From NCBI RefSeq assembly GCF_024626525.1, contig NZ_JANJGU010000010.1, positions 62,001-126,000 on the forward strand: a stretch of 64,000 nucleotides of DNA, read 5' to 3'. Both the position numbers and the translations under genes were made by a program. Positions 8,440-17,365 of the stretch are shown here, piece after piece. Source of the stretch: Lederbergia panacisoli. GTDB taxonomy: Bacteria > Bacillota > Bacilli > Bacillales > Bacillaceae_C. The first letter of the stretch is position 1; the number at the start of each line of letters is the position of its first letter. The notes beneath the pieces are model-generated. The model was not told where the DNA came from and made no database searches. It saw only the letters and a list, made by a program, of their open reading frames with translations.

Positions 8440-8655
8440 GTACCGAGGGATGAAAACAAACGGCGGAAGATATTCCTTTCCAGACACTTTGTATTTTGTT
8501 CGATCGACGCTTTCAAATATAAAGGTGACGAAATAAGAAGTACTCGTATGATGGGTGTGAAAATCCCCCTATTCATATAGTTATGTAAGGGACCGATGCG
8601 AGTGGAAATTCCTCTTTTTTTCTGCTGCTGCTGAGATGTTTTTAACAGAAATTCA
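8440..8655 (-). pseudogene. degenerate copy of the DUF2500 gene at 11377
   Basis: This stretch lines up with the intact DUF2500 gene at 11377-11775 over about 200 nt. Shared words include TATTCCTTTC-CGACACTTT, ACTTTCAAAT, TATTCGTATGATGG (here GTACTCGTATGATGG) and CATTCATAT-GTTATGT. The frame is broken by small indels and substitutions, and the N-terminal membrane part is missing. The 87-aa open frame on this strand is not the DUF2500 frame and is not credible as a gene. Confidence 0.75.
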
Positions 8656-8740
8656 GAAGAAATTTTCAAATTCTATAGAGGAAGTATAGGAAGTCTTGTA
8701 ACTTGAATCTTGAACAATCAATCTGCGACATTGGTACAAT

Positions 8741-8766
8741 AAAAAAAGCGTTAATCTTGGATTAAC
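8741..8766 (-). terminator. Rho-independent terminator of the CPBP gene
   Basis: On the minus strand, arms GTTAATC and GATTAAC flank a 3-nt loop and are followed by GCTTTTTTTATT. It sits just below the CPBP stop codon. Confidence 0.75.
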
Positions 8767-8797
8767 ACCCTAATGAAATAGTGCTCTCTCTAGGAAT

Positions 8798-9490
8798 TTA
8801 GTGATTAGCGGCTTGTGTATTATATGGCGGAATGAAGTTGTATTTTAAACCACCACGCGACTTTCTAATCCATATGACAATAAGTATGATAACGAGGAAG
8901 CGAAAGGCAATCCCTACAATTCCACCTTCTGGACCATATAATCCACCAGAAAGCCAAGACTGATCTAAAAGGTTTAACCTTAAAATTCCTTCTACTTTAA
9001 AACCACTAAGAGGAAAACCTAAAATGGGTGCTTGTACATAATTCCAAGCGAAATGTAATGCCCAAGGAAGCCAAATTTTACGTGTAAAGATAAAAGCTAG
9101 TCCATACATAGCCCCGCCCAAGCCATTGCTAAAAGCAGATAATAGGGTGGCATGGTCATTATCAAAATGCACATAGCCAAAGTAAATGGAAGTAATAAGG
9201 ATTGCGAGCCATGGTTTTTTAAATACCTTTAGGAGAATAGTTAATAAGATACACCTAAATACTAATTCTTCATACCCTGATGATAGTAATGTGAGTCCTG
9301 TATAGTAAGCAAAGGTGTTTAGTTGAAAGCTAATATTTTTGATCTCTACTAATCCAAATATTATACTTGTTGCAAATATACCCATCATTGCAAAGCTAGT
9401 GATTGCTATACCAATTAAAATATCATTCCTTGAATAAATATCAGGGATAATCGGTGTTAAAAGTGCTTTCCACTTACTTACTTCAGTCAT
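8798..9490 (-). CDS. CPBP-family intramembrane metalloprotease
   Basis: About 230 aa with six or so membrane helices. The CAAX-protease/bacteriocin-processing (Abi) motifs are all present: EELVFRCIL (motif 1, about residue 95), FGYVHFDNDH (motif 2) and LHFAWNYV (motif 3). Bacterial members process or sequester membrane substrates, and some provide bacteriocin self-immunity; the target here is unknown. ATG 9490 follows GAGGAGAACTAT, so the first 22 codons of the longer frame (from 9556) are excluded. A terminator lies at 8741-8766. Confidence 0.85.
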   Translation of the reverse strand: MTEVSKWKALLTPIIPDIYSRNDILIGIAITSFAMMGIFATSIIFGLVEIKNISFQLNTFAYYTGLTLLSSGYEELVFRCILLTILLKVFKKPWLAILITSIYFGYVHFDNDHATLLSAFSNGLGGAMYGLAFIFTRKIWLPWALHFAWNYVQAPILGFPLSGFKVEGILRLNLLDQSWLSGGLYGPEGGIVGIAFRFLVIILIVIWIRKSRGGLKYNFIPPYNTQAANH

Positions 9491-9608
9491 ATAGTTCTCC
9501 TCTGGATTCAGCTTTTTTTGCTTTATTATACAAGATAGGCCTTCCAATTTAGCCATTATTTACAAAAACTATTATGCGGTTATTCAACAAACCTGTCGTT
9601 CAATAAAA

Positions 9609-9634
9609 AAAGAGCCTCTACTATTTAGCTCTCG
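9609..9634 (-). terminator. Rho-independent terminator of the PrmC-like gene
   Basis: Minus-strand arms AGAGC and GCTCT around an 11-nt loop are followed by TTTTTTTATTG. Weak but well placed, 7 nt after the stop codon at 9641. Confidence 0.55.
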
Positions 9635-9640
9635 AACACT

Positions 9641-10459
9641 TTAATTAAATGCCGGATTGACCCCAATAACTACAGTAGCATCCAGTTCTACGTCTCGAAC
9701 TACTTTAGTGGACAACCCAGCATTAGCAAAGATCTCAAAAGTTTTTGGTGCCTGCATTTCGCTCGTCTCTATCAATAGGTGTCCTCCCGGAGAGAGCCAA
9801 TACGAGGCTTCATCTACAACTCTTCGTAATATATTTAGCCCGTCATCTCCGCCGTCTAAAGCCACATTTGGTTCATATAGACGTGCCTCTGAGGGAAGTA
9901 GTTCTATTGATTCAGTAGGAACATAAGGTACGTTGGCCACTAAAATATTAATATGCCCTTTAATGGATTGTGGTAAAGCCTTATACAAGTCACCTTCAAA
10001 AACATGTCCGCCAAATTTAGTAATGTTTCGTCTTGCACATTGTACTGCGATGGGGTCAATGTCAGAGCAATATAAAAAAATGTCTCCTAAATCAGCCGCA
10101 AGAGCAGCACCGATAGCCCCTGAACCACAACAAAGGTCAACGACTATATCACCGGAACAAGCCAGGGTTTTTGCCTGATGAACAAGAAATTCGGTACGTT
10201 GCCTGGGAACAAAAACTTCCTGTTCCACTACGATCCGGAGATCACAGAAGTGTGCCCATCCAATGATATATTCAAGTGGTAAGCCAGCTAGTCGCATTTG
10301 CACCTTTTTTAAGAGGTCCTCTAAAGATTGTGCCTCTAAAATAAGTAACTGAGTCTCATCCTCTGCATAAATACAACCGGCATTACGAAGCTTGTTGGCA
10401 ATAGATTTTACAGTTTGGTTGTCAAAAAAGACATTTATCTTTTTATCTATTCCTATCAC
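9641..10459 (-). CDS. putative protein N5-glutamine methyltransferase (PrmC/HemK-like)
   Basis: 272 aa. PrmC-family layout: an N-terminal helical domain ending in GLPLEYIIGWAHF, then VFVPRQRTEFLV, motif I VDLCCGSGAIGAAL, and LVANVPYVP in the position of the catalytic NPPY. The NPPY is altered to NVPY, which separates this group from housekeeping PrmC that modifies release factors. The family is annotated as 'putative N5-glutamine methyltransferase'; the real target is unknown. The probable start is GTG 10459, close to AAAGAGG. Confidence 0.8.
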   Translation of the reverse strand: MIGIDKKINVFFDNQTVKSIANKLRNAGCIYAEDETQLLILEAQSLEDLLKKVQMRLAGLPLEYIIGWAHFCDLRIVVEQEVFVPRQRTEFLVHQAKTLACSGDIVVDLCCGSGAIGAALAADLGDIFLYCSDIDPIAVQCARRNITKFGGHVFEGDLYKALPQSIKGHINILVANVPYVPTESIELLPSEARLYEPNVALDGGDDGLNILRRVVDEASYWLSPGGHLLIETSEMQAPKTFEIFANAGLSTKVVRDVELDATVVIGVNPAFN

Positions 10460-10520
10460 CTCTTTAATTTTGGTTAATCATTAATTCGAGGAAATAAAAA
10501 GAATATCCTCCTTCAACATT

Positions 10521-10556
10521 AAAAAGGACGCACTCCTTATTGCGGATATGCGCCCT
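10521..10556 (-). terminator. Rho-independent terminator of the acetyltransferase pseudogene
   Basis: On the minus strand AGGGCGCA pairs with TGCGTCCT across a 16-nt loop, followed by TTTTTAATG. It lies 50 nt after the stop codon at 10606. Confidence 0.7.
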
Positions 10557-10605
10557 ATAATTGAAAATGGTACTATAATTCCCGAGTAGTAACGAGTTCC
10601 ATCAT

Positions 10606-11187
10606 TTATTTGTACTTATCTTTATCTGCTTCCGTTATTTCTCTGATTACTTTACAAGGAACACCTGCTGCTAGTACATTACTAGGTATGTTTTTTGTCA
10701 CGATACTTCCTGAAGCAATTACGGTATTGTCTCCTATTGTCACGCCTGGCATAATCTTTACACCGCCACCAACCCAAACATTGTGACCAATTGTAATGGG
10801 ATAAGCATATTCAAGCCCTTCATTTCTATCTTCAACATCTAATGGATGTCCTGCAGTATATATTCCGCAATCCGGTCCAATAAACACATAATCACCTATC
10901 GTTACTTTAGCCTCATCAAGAATAATCAAATTATGATTGGAATAAAAATGATCGCCTATTTCAATATTGTATCCATAGTCACAATAAAACGGCTGTTCAA
11001 TAACAAAGTCTTTTCCAATCTTAGAAAACAGCTGTTTAATGGTAGCTTCCCTACCCTCAAAGTCATCAATTTCTAAAAGATTATATTTTCTACAAATCTT
11101 TTTACACTCGGTTCTTTCTTTTATGAGCTACCGATCGTGATTATTATTATAAAGCAATCCTGCTTGTGCCTTTTCTTTCTCTGTCAT
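10606..11187 (-). pseudogene. maltose O-acetyltransferase-like gene interrupted by one amber codon
   Basis: From ATG 11187 the frame reads MTEKEKAQAGLLYNNNHDR, then TAG at 11128-11130, then continues in the same frame LIKERTECKKICRKYNLL and on to the left-handed beta-helix acetyltransferase domain (ITIGHNVWVGGGVKIMPGV, then TIGDNTVIASGSIVTK) ending at 10606. Without the stop it would be a normal ~193-aa Maa/LacA-type enzyme that acetylates sugars with acetyl-CoA. The sequence around the stop suggests GAG changed to TAG. A shorter frame from 10929 starts inside the domain and is unlikely to be functional. Confidence 0.8.
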
Positions 11188-11376
11188 GATGGAATAAGCT
11201 CCTTATTCTATGTTGTATATTCTGTGAGATTCCGCTTTTCATAATAACAACCTATGAAGGTTCCTTCAATTAAAAATGATTAGGTAATGCTGGAAGGAAC
11301 AACTAACAAAAAAGAGCGATAACTATTTTCATGAGCAGTTCATCAACAATATCAATAATATCCTCATGTATTTTAC

Positions 11377-11775
11377 TTAGTTTAGATTCCTCTCAAATCC
11401 AAGATAACGTGTCCCTTGAAAGGTAAGAATGCCAATATCTCCTTCTGCAAGCAGGCCGTATTCCTTTCCCGACACTTTTAACTCAGAACGATCGCCACTT
11501 TCAAATTCAAACGTAACAAAATAAGATGTATTCGTATGATGGGGGTGGAAATCATTCCCATTCATATGGTTATGTCTACTTACTTTTGCCCTTTTAGTCT
11601 TTACAAGGGCTGGGACCGACAATCGTGGTGATTGCTCATTTTTTTGCCACTGACTTATTCCTTTAACAATCGAAATGATAATCATAGTAATAATAACGAA
11701 AAAAATAATGCCTATAAAAGTTGGAACAATATCAAACATTGCATTGTTAAAACCCGAAAAGTACACTTCCTCCAT
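11377..11775 (-). CDS. DUF2500-family single-pass membrane protein
   Basis: About 132 aa. One N-terminal membrane helix (FIGIIFFVIITMIIISIV, about residues 18-38) is followed by a cytosolic or extracytosolic beta domain (VPALVKTKRAKVSRH, then SYFVTFEFESGDRSELKVSGKEYGLLAEGDIG-LTFQGTRYLGFER), the DUF2500 signature. Function unknown. ATG 11775 follows CGAGGTG; a GTG at 11784 overlaps it. A decayed second copy of this gene lies 2.7 kb away at 8440-8655. Confidence 0.85.
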   Translation of the reverse strand: MEEVYFSGFNNAMFDIVPTFIGIIFFVIITMIIISIVKGISQWQKNEQSPRLSVPALVKTKRAKVSRHNHMNGNDFHPHHTNTSYFVTFEFESGDRSELKVSGKEYGLLAEGDIGILTFQGTRYLGFERNLN

Positions 11776-11784
11776 ACCATTCAC

Positions 11785-12035
11785 CTCGCTTCGTTACCCA
11801 TAATACGTACCATTAATTCAGAAGGTTTCAACAACACCAAAGCAATAAGAAGTTTGAAAACGTTAAAGAGTTTTATCAAAACTGCATGTGAACCTCTAAT
11901 TAAAAAATGTTAGATTCTTTGAATAAATTTTATGATTTGAAAAGGGAAACATGATATCTCTAAATAAGATGGGTCATAGGGAGATCAGCATATTGTTAAA
12001 TTAGCAATATGTGGTCATTTTTTTGTAACATAAAC
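11785..12035. other. intergenic region between divergent genes
   Basis: About 250 nt upstream of both the DUF2500 gene (minus) and the membrane/XRE pair (plus). Apart from the promoter annotated at 12036, I find no gene; the plus-strand open frame running into it is antisense to the DUF2500 gene. Confidence 0.4.
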
Positions 12036-12064
12036 TTGACACTGTGTATAGTTTATATTACATT
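12036..12064 (+). promoter_or_regulatory. sigma-A-type promoter of the membrane protein/XRE pair
   Basis: TTGACA at 12036-12041 and TACATT at 12059-12064 are separated by 17 nt. The sequence just downstream repeats CATAATGT/CATAGTGTAAA-like words, suitable for binding by the XRE regulator encoded 500 nt further on. Confidence 0.6.
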
Positions 12065-12116
12065 ATGTTTAATAAAATTAACATAGTGTAAAGTTAACTA
12101 AACAAGGAGGTTAATA

Positions 12117-12566
12117 ATGACCTATCAGGAAAAGAAAAGTATCTTATCGTTGATCAGTACGATTCTCATTTTTGGAATTTATTGTTTGTACATGTACCAG
12201 CAGTATCCCGGCGGGGAGATGATGGGGTCGGCTGAGTCCTTTCGCTATTGGGGTTTCTTTGTCCTCATCTTGACTTTAGTTTCAATAGTTGCACACATAA
12301 TTATCAGCATTATATTTAACATCGTCTTTAGAATTACAACCAGAGAAAAGGAACCAAATTTTGCGGATGAACTGGATAAATTAATTGATTTGAAAGCGTT
12401 CCGGAATTCCTTTTTTGTGTTTATCGCCGGCTTTCTCCTTGCAATGGGGTCGCTGATCATCTATCAGCCTTTACAAGTAATGTTTATTATCCTGATCACT
12501 TCTGGATTCCTTTCCGATGTGACCGGAACTACTACGAGACTTTATCATTATCGGAAAGGAGTTTAA
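12117..12566 (+). CDS. small four-helix membrane protein paired with an XRE regulator
   Basis: 149 aa with four hydrophobic helices (about 8-26, 43-68, 95-113 and 115-135). The order 'integral membrane protein, then 75-aa XRE repressor 1 nt later' is common in Bacillus, where the pair is thought to be auto-regulated; no function is established. ATG 12117 follows AAGGAGG. Promoter at 12036-12064. I do not recognise a named family. Confidence 0.75.
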   Translation: MTYQEKKSILSLISTILIFGIYCLYMYQQYPGGEMMGSAESFRYWGFFVLILTLVSIVAHIIISIIFNIVFRITTREKEPNFADELDKLIDLKAFRNSFFVFIAGFLLAMGSLIIYQPLQVMFIILITSGFLSDVTGTTTRLYHYRKGV

Positions 12567-12567
12567 G

Positions 12568-12795
12568 ATGGGTAAAAAAAATCTTGTCGGCAATCACATC
12601 CGAAAATTACGATTCAATCATGATGAAATGACACAGCAGCAATTGGCAGACAAGGTAGGCGTTACAAGACAGACAATCGTGGCTCTTGAAAAGGGAAACT
12701 ACTCCCCATCTCTAGAATTGGCTTTTCGCATTGCTCATGCCTTTAACTTACCACTGGAAGAGGTTTTCTTTTATGGAGACAACTCAAAGCTGTAA
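12568..12795 (+). CDS. small XRE-family (YozG/YgzD-like) transcriptional regulator
   Basis: 75 aa, almost entirely one Cro/CI-type helix-turn-helix: IRKLRFNHDEMTQQQLADKVGVTRQTIVALEKGNYSPSLELAFRIA (quoted helices: QQQLADKVGVTRQTI). The tail PLEEVFFYG is typical of short stand-alone regulators next to membrane proteins. It starts 1 nt after the previous stop, so the two are translationally coupled. Likely represses its own operon. Confidence 0.85.
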   Translation: MGKKNLVGNHIRKLRFNHDEMTQQQLADKVGVTRQTIVALEKGNYSPSLELAFRIAHAFNLPLEEVFFYGDNSKL

Positions 12796-12852
12796 GAATT
12801 GATTATTGTTTTGCTATATCGTTTGTAAATTTATTAAAAAGGGGACAAATAA

Positions 12853-13566
12853 ATGAATTCAAACAAAAAAGCAGCCAAAGTTGTGGGGGTACTGTTTATT
12901 CTTGCAGCCGTTTCGGCGGTTGCGGGCCTTATATTATACGACCCTATCCTTAACGGTCCTGATTACTTGGTTAATGGTACTGAACATGCCAATCAAATAG
13001 TACTTGGATCAATTATGGAACTCATTCTTGTCGCTTCAGCGGTTGGTACGGCAACAATAATGTTTCCGATTTTACGAAAATATAATGAAACTATTGCCTT
13101 ATGGCATGTTTGTTTCAGGTTTCTTGAAGCGATTATTATTACTGTTGGTATAATCAGCGTACTGTCCCTTTTGACATTAAGCCAGGAATTTGTTGCATTA
13201 GAGTCTCCGGAAACCTCATCTTTTCATGCATCAGGAATCGTATTACATGCAATCCATAAATGGACATTTTTGCTTGGCCCTAATTTCATGCTAGGAATTA
13301 ATACAATGATGTACAGTTATATATTTTATAAAACCAAGCTCGTACCGAGGTTTATACCCATTTTGGGTATGACAGGGGCAACCCTTGTTTTTATTTGTGC
13401 TTTGTTCGTAATGTTCGGTGTATTTCCTCAACTTTCTATTTGGGGTGCTATTCTGGCATTACCTGTAGCTGCGAATGAAATGATTTTAGCAGTTTGGCTC
13501 ATCGTTAAAGGATTCAATCAATCTGCACTTGCTTCATTGTTTGCCAAAAAGAAAACAACGATTTAG
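12853..13566 (+). CDS. DUF4386-family membrane protein
   Basis: 237 aa with six to seven predicted membrane helices. The opening KKAAKVVGVLFILAAVSAV and the central CFRFLEAIIITVG and HKWTFLLGPNFMLGIN segments are characteristic of DUF4386 proteins of Bacilli. Function unknown. ATG 12853 follows AAAAAGGGG. It may be transcribed with the XRE gene 57 nt upstream. Confidence 0.8.
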   Translation: MNSNKKAAKVVGVLFILAAVSAVAGLILYDPILNGPDYLVNGTEHANQIVLGSIMELILVASAVGTATIMFPILRKYNETIALWHVCFRFLEAIIITVGIISVLSLLTLSQEFVALESPETSSFHASGIVLHAIHKWTFLLGPNFMLGINTMMYSYIFYKTKLVPRFIPILGMTGATLVFICALFVMFGVFPQLSIWGAILALPVAANEMILAVWLIVKGFNQSALASLFAKKKTTI

Positions 13567-13706
13567 CAGGAAAGATTGCATAGAAATTTTTAAAAATAAT
13601 CCGGAACAAATTTTTGGAATCTTTAAAAATCAATGATTTCTATTGTCGGGCTCTATACGTTATGATTCCATTCACGATGAAGAGATTAACTAAAAGGAGT
13701 GTACAG

Positions 13707-14666
13707 ATGAGAGCAGCTATTTATAATGCATATGGTCCCCCTGAAGTACTGAAGATACAGGATGTAGAACAACCACTTATTAAGGATGAAGATAGGGTGT
13801 TGATTAGAGTGCATAACGCGTCAGTCAATGTATTTGATACTCTGTACCGAAGAGGCTATTTGCCTACAAGGTTAGATAATGGGTTTACAAAACCCAAAAA
13901 TCATATACTGGGTATAGACGTGTCGGGAACGGTAGAGGCGATAGGTAAAAACGTGCACAGATTTAAAATTGGCGATCATGTTTTCGGTAGTTGTTTCGGT
14001 TCCCATGCAGAATATGTCTCACCTCGTGAGAATTCCCTTAGTCTTATGCCGAAGAACATAACTTTTGAGGAGGCAGCATCTATACCATGTGCGGGACAGA
14101 CGGCACTGCAAGCATTACGAAATGTAGCTCAAATAAAGCAAGGACAAAGGGTTTTAATCTATGGTGCATCAGGTGGTGTCGGTCACTTTGCTGTTCAGCT
14201 TGCTAAATGCTTCGGGGCTGAGGTAACGGCAGTTTGTAGTACCTCAAATCTTCAATGGGTAAAAGAACTTGGTGCAGATTATGTTCTCGATTACACTAAA
14301 GAAGATTTCGTGGATAACGGAAAAAAGTACGATGTCATTCTAGATGCGGTTGGTAAGCGGACCTTTTTCAGCTGTTTGGGTTCTTTAACTGAGACAGGGG
14401 TTTATATTACAGAACACGCAATTTATCCAAAGTATCACCCAATTCAATTAATGATAGGTTCATTGATTGGTCGCAAGAAAGCAAAGGTTCATCTTACAAA
14501 ACCGAATGATAGGGATATGGATTTCTTACGCAGTCTCGTGGAGGAAGAGAAGATAAAACCTGTTCTTGAAAAATGCTTTTCTTTGGATCAAATTGTAGAG
14601 GCTCACCGACATGTTGAAAGTGGACATACAAAGGGAAAGGTCGTTTTGGAAGTCAAAACTGGATGA
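13707..14666 (+). CDS. zinc-independent MDR-family NAD(P)-dependent oxidoreductase (quinone-oxidoreductase-like)
   Basis: About 319 aa. GroES-like N-terminal half (AAIYNAYGPPEVLKIQDV, then GIDVSGTVEAIGKNV) and a Rossmann half with VLIYGASGGVGHFAVQLAK (NAD(P) binding, about 145-163) and ELGADYVLDYT. Zinc-binding cysteines are missing, as in quinone oxidoreductases, which reduce quinones or enones with NADPH. ATG 13707 follows AAAAGGAGTG; the longer frame from 13614 has no ribosome binding site. Two hairpins follow the gene. Confidence 0.9.
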   Translation: MRAAIYNAYGPPEVLKIQDVEQPLIKDEDRVLIRVHNASVNVFDTLYRRGYLPTRLDNGFTKPKNHILGIDVSGTVEAIGKNVHRFKIGDHVFGSCFGSHAEYVSPRENSLSLMPKNITFEEAASIPCAGQTALQALRNVAQIKQGQRVLIYGASGGVGHFAVQLAKCFGAEVTAVCSTSNLQWVKELGADYVLDYTKEDFVDNGKKYDVILDAVGKRTFFSCLGSLTETGVYITEHAIYPKYHPIQLMIGSLIGRKKAKVHLTKPNDRDMDFLRSLVEEEKIKPVLEKCFSLDQIVEAHRHVESGHTKGKVVLEVKTG

Positions 14667-14723
14667 TTTACATTCGGAAATGTATGGGTACAAACATATA
14701 GACGTCAAGAATCTCAACCTATG

Positions 14724-14767
14724 TTAAGACCACTTTGCTGTGGCACCCATCACCAAAGTGGCCTTAA
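14724..14767. terminator. long hairpin after the oxidoreductase gene
   Basis: Arms TTAAGACCACTTTG and CAAAGTGGCCTTAA (one mismatch) enclose a 16-nt loop. There is no long T run on either strand, so it may be a weak terminator or mRNA-stabilising hairpin. Confidence 0.45.
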
Positions 14768-14782
14768 TATAGGACTAAATAG

Positions 14783-14812
14783 AAGAGACGAAGCTATTCG
14801 TCTCTTTCTTAC
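14783..14812 (+). terminator. Rho-independent terminator
   Basis: Perfect 10-bp arms AAGAGACGAA and TTCGTCTCTT with a GCTA loop, followed by TCTTAC. It is the second hairpin after the oxidoreductase gene. The remaining ~190 nt to 15000 show nothing I recognise. Confidence 0.7.
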
Positions 14813-15000
14813 TATCCGAATACCAGGGATAGCCTAGTCAATAAAGAATCGTTGGATTGAATCCCCCACTTCAATCAAATGATAGTTTGTTAATATAGAA
14901 AAAGTAATTAATCATTAGTGCAAAACACACAAATACTACTAACAAAAAGGAGTGTCAATCCAATCTTTCTTGGTTGACCCTCCCGACGCGAAGCTTATTT

Positions 15001-15708
15001 TTAACATCTTACATATTTGCGTTTGAAACCGAGCTTCCCTTTATCAATTTGTTTTTGTATATTTTCAAGAGCATTTAGAAAACTGCTTTTTTTATTGTCA
15101 CGTTTAACTTCTACGATACCTATTTCTTTTGCAGTCTCGACAGCCTTTTCATGGAGCGGCATATATGAGGTCCCGACGGTGTATAAAAAGTTATTCATAG
15201 CTGATTTCGTTCGTTCAGGCGAATCGTGAATCGTATTTTTCACCATTTCAAGCATATTGGAAATTTTACTTTCAGGAAATTCATGGTCGGGGCGATTCCC
15301 CAACAGCCAGCAGTAGCAACTCCAGCCCGCTGACATTCTCAATTCTTCGCCGCTCGCGATCCATTTATCAGCAACGTCTTGTGCAATATCTGACTCCGAT
15401 AACGTTACAGCCACCACATAATCTGACAGCATATAAAAATATGCTGCATCAATCCAACGATCATAATCCTGTTCAGTCATGGCTTTTGGGTCCGCAATAA
15501 TGCCAGCAAAGTACATGGCATCATAGTTGCCTGTCGCATAAAGCTCTTCAGCTAAAGGTTGATTTATTTTTATTTTCTTAGCAATTGGTTTCATAGCGCC
15601 TGTAGCCACACCAAAAAGCGGCTCGTGTGCACCATTCGATATGTACATTTTTTTCATTCGTTCCTTGCCAAGGGCTTCAAGCTCCTGCATAACTGTTTCG
15701 AAGTCCAT
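15001..15708 (-). CDS. DNA alkylation repair protein (AlkD-like HEAT-repeat family)
   Basis: 235 aa, all helical. ELEALGKERMKKMYISNGAHEPLFGVATGAMKPIAK is the standard N-terminus of the AlkC/AlkD HEAT-like family (quoted in part: PLFGVATGAMKP). RWIDAAYFYMLSDYV and SAGWSCYCWLLG follow in the places of the DNA-contacting repeats. AlkD enzymes excise N3- and N7-alkylpurines; this shorter subgroup is less well studied. The start is ATG 15708 with a weak AAGGATG site upstream. The C-terminus is basic (GFKRKYVRC). Confidence 0.8.
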   Translation of the reverse strand: MDFETVMQELEALGKERMKKMYISNGAHEPLFGVATGAMKPIAKKIKINQPLAEELYATGNYDAMYFAGIIADPKAMTEQDYDRWIDAAYFYMLSDYVVAVTLSESDIAQDVADKWIASGEELRMSAGWSCYCWLLGNRPDHEFPESKISNMLEMVKNTIHDSPERTKSAMNNFLYTVGTSYMPLHEKAVETAKEIGIVEVKRDNKKSSFLNALENIQKQIDKGKLGFKRKYVRC

Positions 15709-15765
15709 CGTTTTTGCACATCCTTAATTAATATTAGTATAGTTTAACATCATAAATAAGATTGT

Positions 15766-16101
15766 TTACGGCCGAGGTGCAAACAACATGACGGTAACAC
15801 CAATTATACATATACCTGCACCTATCCAATCATATAAATCCGGTGTATTTTTATCAACGCCCCATCCCCATAGTACTGAAAGAACGATAAACACTCCCCC
15901 ATACGCAGCATAAACTCTGCCGAATGATGGGAATGTTTGAAATGTAGCGATAACACCGTATAAAGCCAAGGCGATTCCACCGAAAACACCCCAATAAAAA
16001 GGTTTACCTTCTCTTAGCCAAAGCCAAATTAAATAACCCCCACCAATTTCAGCAAGTCCTGCAAATGCAAATAAGAGAATTGCATAAGCCAATTCATACA
16101 C
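15766..16101 (-). CDS. YnfA/UPF0060-family small membrane protein
   Basis: 111 aa with four membrane helices. [37 protein letters not shown] and the C-terminal [21 protein letters not shown] are near-diagnostic for YnfA (SMR-related, drug/metabolite transporter superfamily). Some homologues have been reported to support multidrug efflux; its native substrate is unknown. Start ATG 16101 follows GAAGGGTGTGT. Confidence 0.95.
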   Translation of the reverse strand: MYELAYAILLFAFAGLAEIGGGYLIWLWLREGKPFYWGVFGGIALALYGVIATFQTFPSFGRVYAAYGGVFIVLSVLWGWGVDKNTPDLYDWIGAGICIIGVTVMLFAPRP

Positions 16102-16155
16102 ACCCTTCTAAATCCTTAACATCATTGTAAATGTAAATTAGCTTAAAACCATTTA

Positions 16156-16530
16156 TCAAAACACACCATTCTCATTGGGAGAATTCTCCGGTATGGGCTG
16201 ACCCACATCCCAAAGTTCAACGATGAGATTGTTATGGAAGCGGAAAATGTGGACGACAGCCCCCCCTAGGTCATCTTGCTTTTGCTTCACAAGAGAGTGA
16301 ACTGCAACGATATCTTCCTCTTCGATGACACGTTTTACCTCAAGACTTTTATGAGGGTTCTTGGCTGCATTCTCTTCCATAGCGAGCATCAGAGAATCAG
16401 CATCTCCACGGAAAAAGGGATTATGATGGCGGAAATCCGGACCAATATACCTACGATATGCTTCGCGTACTTCCCCAGACGCCACCAGTTGCAAAAACGC
16501 CACTGCCTTATCTTTTAGAGAATTCATCAT
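16156..16530 (-). CDS. SnoaL-like/NTF2-fold protein
   Basis: 124 aa. YIGPDFRHHNPFFRGDADSL, EEEDIVAVHSLVKQ and the ending HIFRFHNNLIVELWDVGQPIPE match the 'predicted SnoaL-like aldol-condensation-catalysing' group of the NTF2 superfamily. The histidine pair HHNP is characteristic; the reaction is unproved. Two ATGs at the start (16530 and 16527) follow GAAGGAAGTGC. Confidence 0.8.
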   Translation of the reverse strand: MMNSLKDKAVAFLQLVASGEVREAYRRYIGPDFRHHNPFFRGDADSLMLAMEENAAKNPHKSLEVKRVIEEEDIVAVHSLVKQKQDDLGGAVVHIFRFHNNLIVELWDVGQPIPENSPNENGVF

Positions 16531-16670
16531 TTTGCACTTCCTTCATTAATATTAATACCCATTTAACCAACGAGATTATATTTTTTATTAAGCAACGCAT
16601 GTAAGAAGAGCATTAATCCTTTCGTGGATCAACGCACTAGTTATTTAAATAAGTTAATAATGTTATGCAA

Positions 16671-17228
16671 TTAATCTAAAGGCTCAATAATTTCAAGTTT
16701 CCCTTTGTAAGGGCTACGTTTATTCCAAATAAAAGTGATTAAATACTGTTGATTTTCTTCAATTAATTGAAATTCATTATAGGAAACTCTGACTTTTTTA
16801 TCATTGATGATCAAATAATACTTTCCGTCATCATGTAGCTTTTGTTCCACTTTAAATATTCCGCTAGTCGATACTTCTTGGAATTGATACTCTGTTATAA
16901 AAATAATGATAACGATAGAAGATATGATCAGTATAGATTGAACAATTGTTTTTAAATGCGTTTTTTTTCTGCCTCTTTTTCGTAGATACTTAGTAAAGAG
17001 GATGATGTAAATAAGAAGCAAAGCAGGTACTACAAATATGGCTATTGTAAAAGGTACATACAATATTTCGTGGAGACTATAATTATAGTCCGCAATAGCT
17101 TGGATTCTTCCAAGCTGTAACCCTATAAACGATACATAAATTAGTGCTAGTAGCCAGTACAATGCTATTTTTTGAGCTTTAAATGACTTTTTTAGTTCCA
17201 TTTCTTTCTCTTCTTTATTAAGGTTCAT
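16671..17228 (-). CDS. hypothetical membrane protein with C-terminal soluble domain
   Basis: 185 aa. Three hydrophobic helices (about 20-40, 53-78 and 98-118) are followed by a ~60-aa hydrophilic domain with VEQKLHDDGKYYLIINDKKVRVSYNEFQLI, which reads as a small beta domain probably outside the membrane. I do not recognise the family. ATG 17228 is preceded by GGGGTTGGA; ATG at MELKKS a few codons later is also possible. It is convergent with nothing nearby. Confidence 0.55.
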   Translation of the reverse strand: MNLNKEEKEMELKKSFKAQKIALYWLLALIYVSFIGLQLGRIQAIADYNYSLHEILYVPFTIAIFVVPALLLIYIILFTKYLRKRGRKKTHLKTIVQSILIISSIVIIIFITEYQFQEVSTSGIFKVEQKLHDDGKYYLIINDKKVRVSYNEFQLIEENQQYLITFIWNKRSPYKGKLEIIEPLD

Positions 17229-17365
17229 TCCAACCCCACCCCAAAAACATAATTTGCCTTTGTCTATTCTTTTACTATTCTAGCCATTTATCAAAAAGAT
17301 TTCCTTACTTATTTTGACTCTGATGTTACATGAGAATATATGATTATTTATAGAGTGATGATGCT

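Noticed and set aside
8406-8669. 87-aa minus-strand open frame
   Set aside because: It runs across the decayed DUF2500 copy in the wrong frame and has no recognisable domain.
9657-10178. Two plus-strand open frames opposite the PrmC-like gene
   Set aside because: They are antisense shadows of a clear methyltransferase gene.
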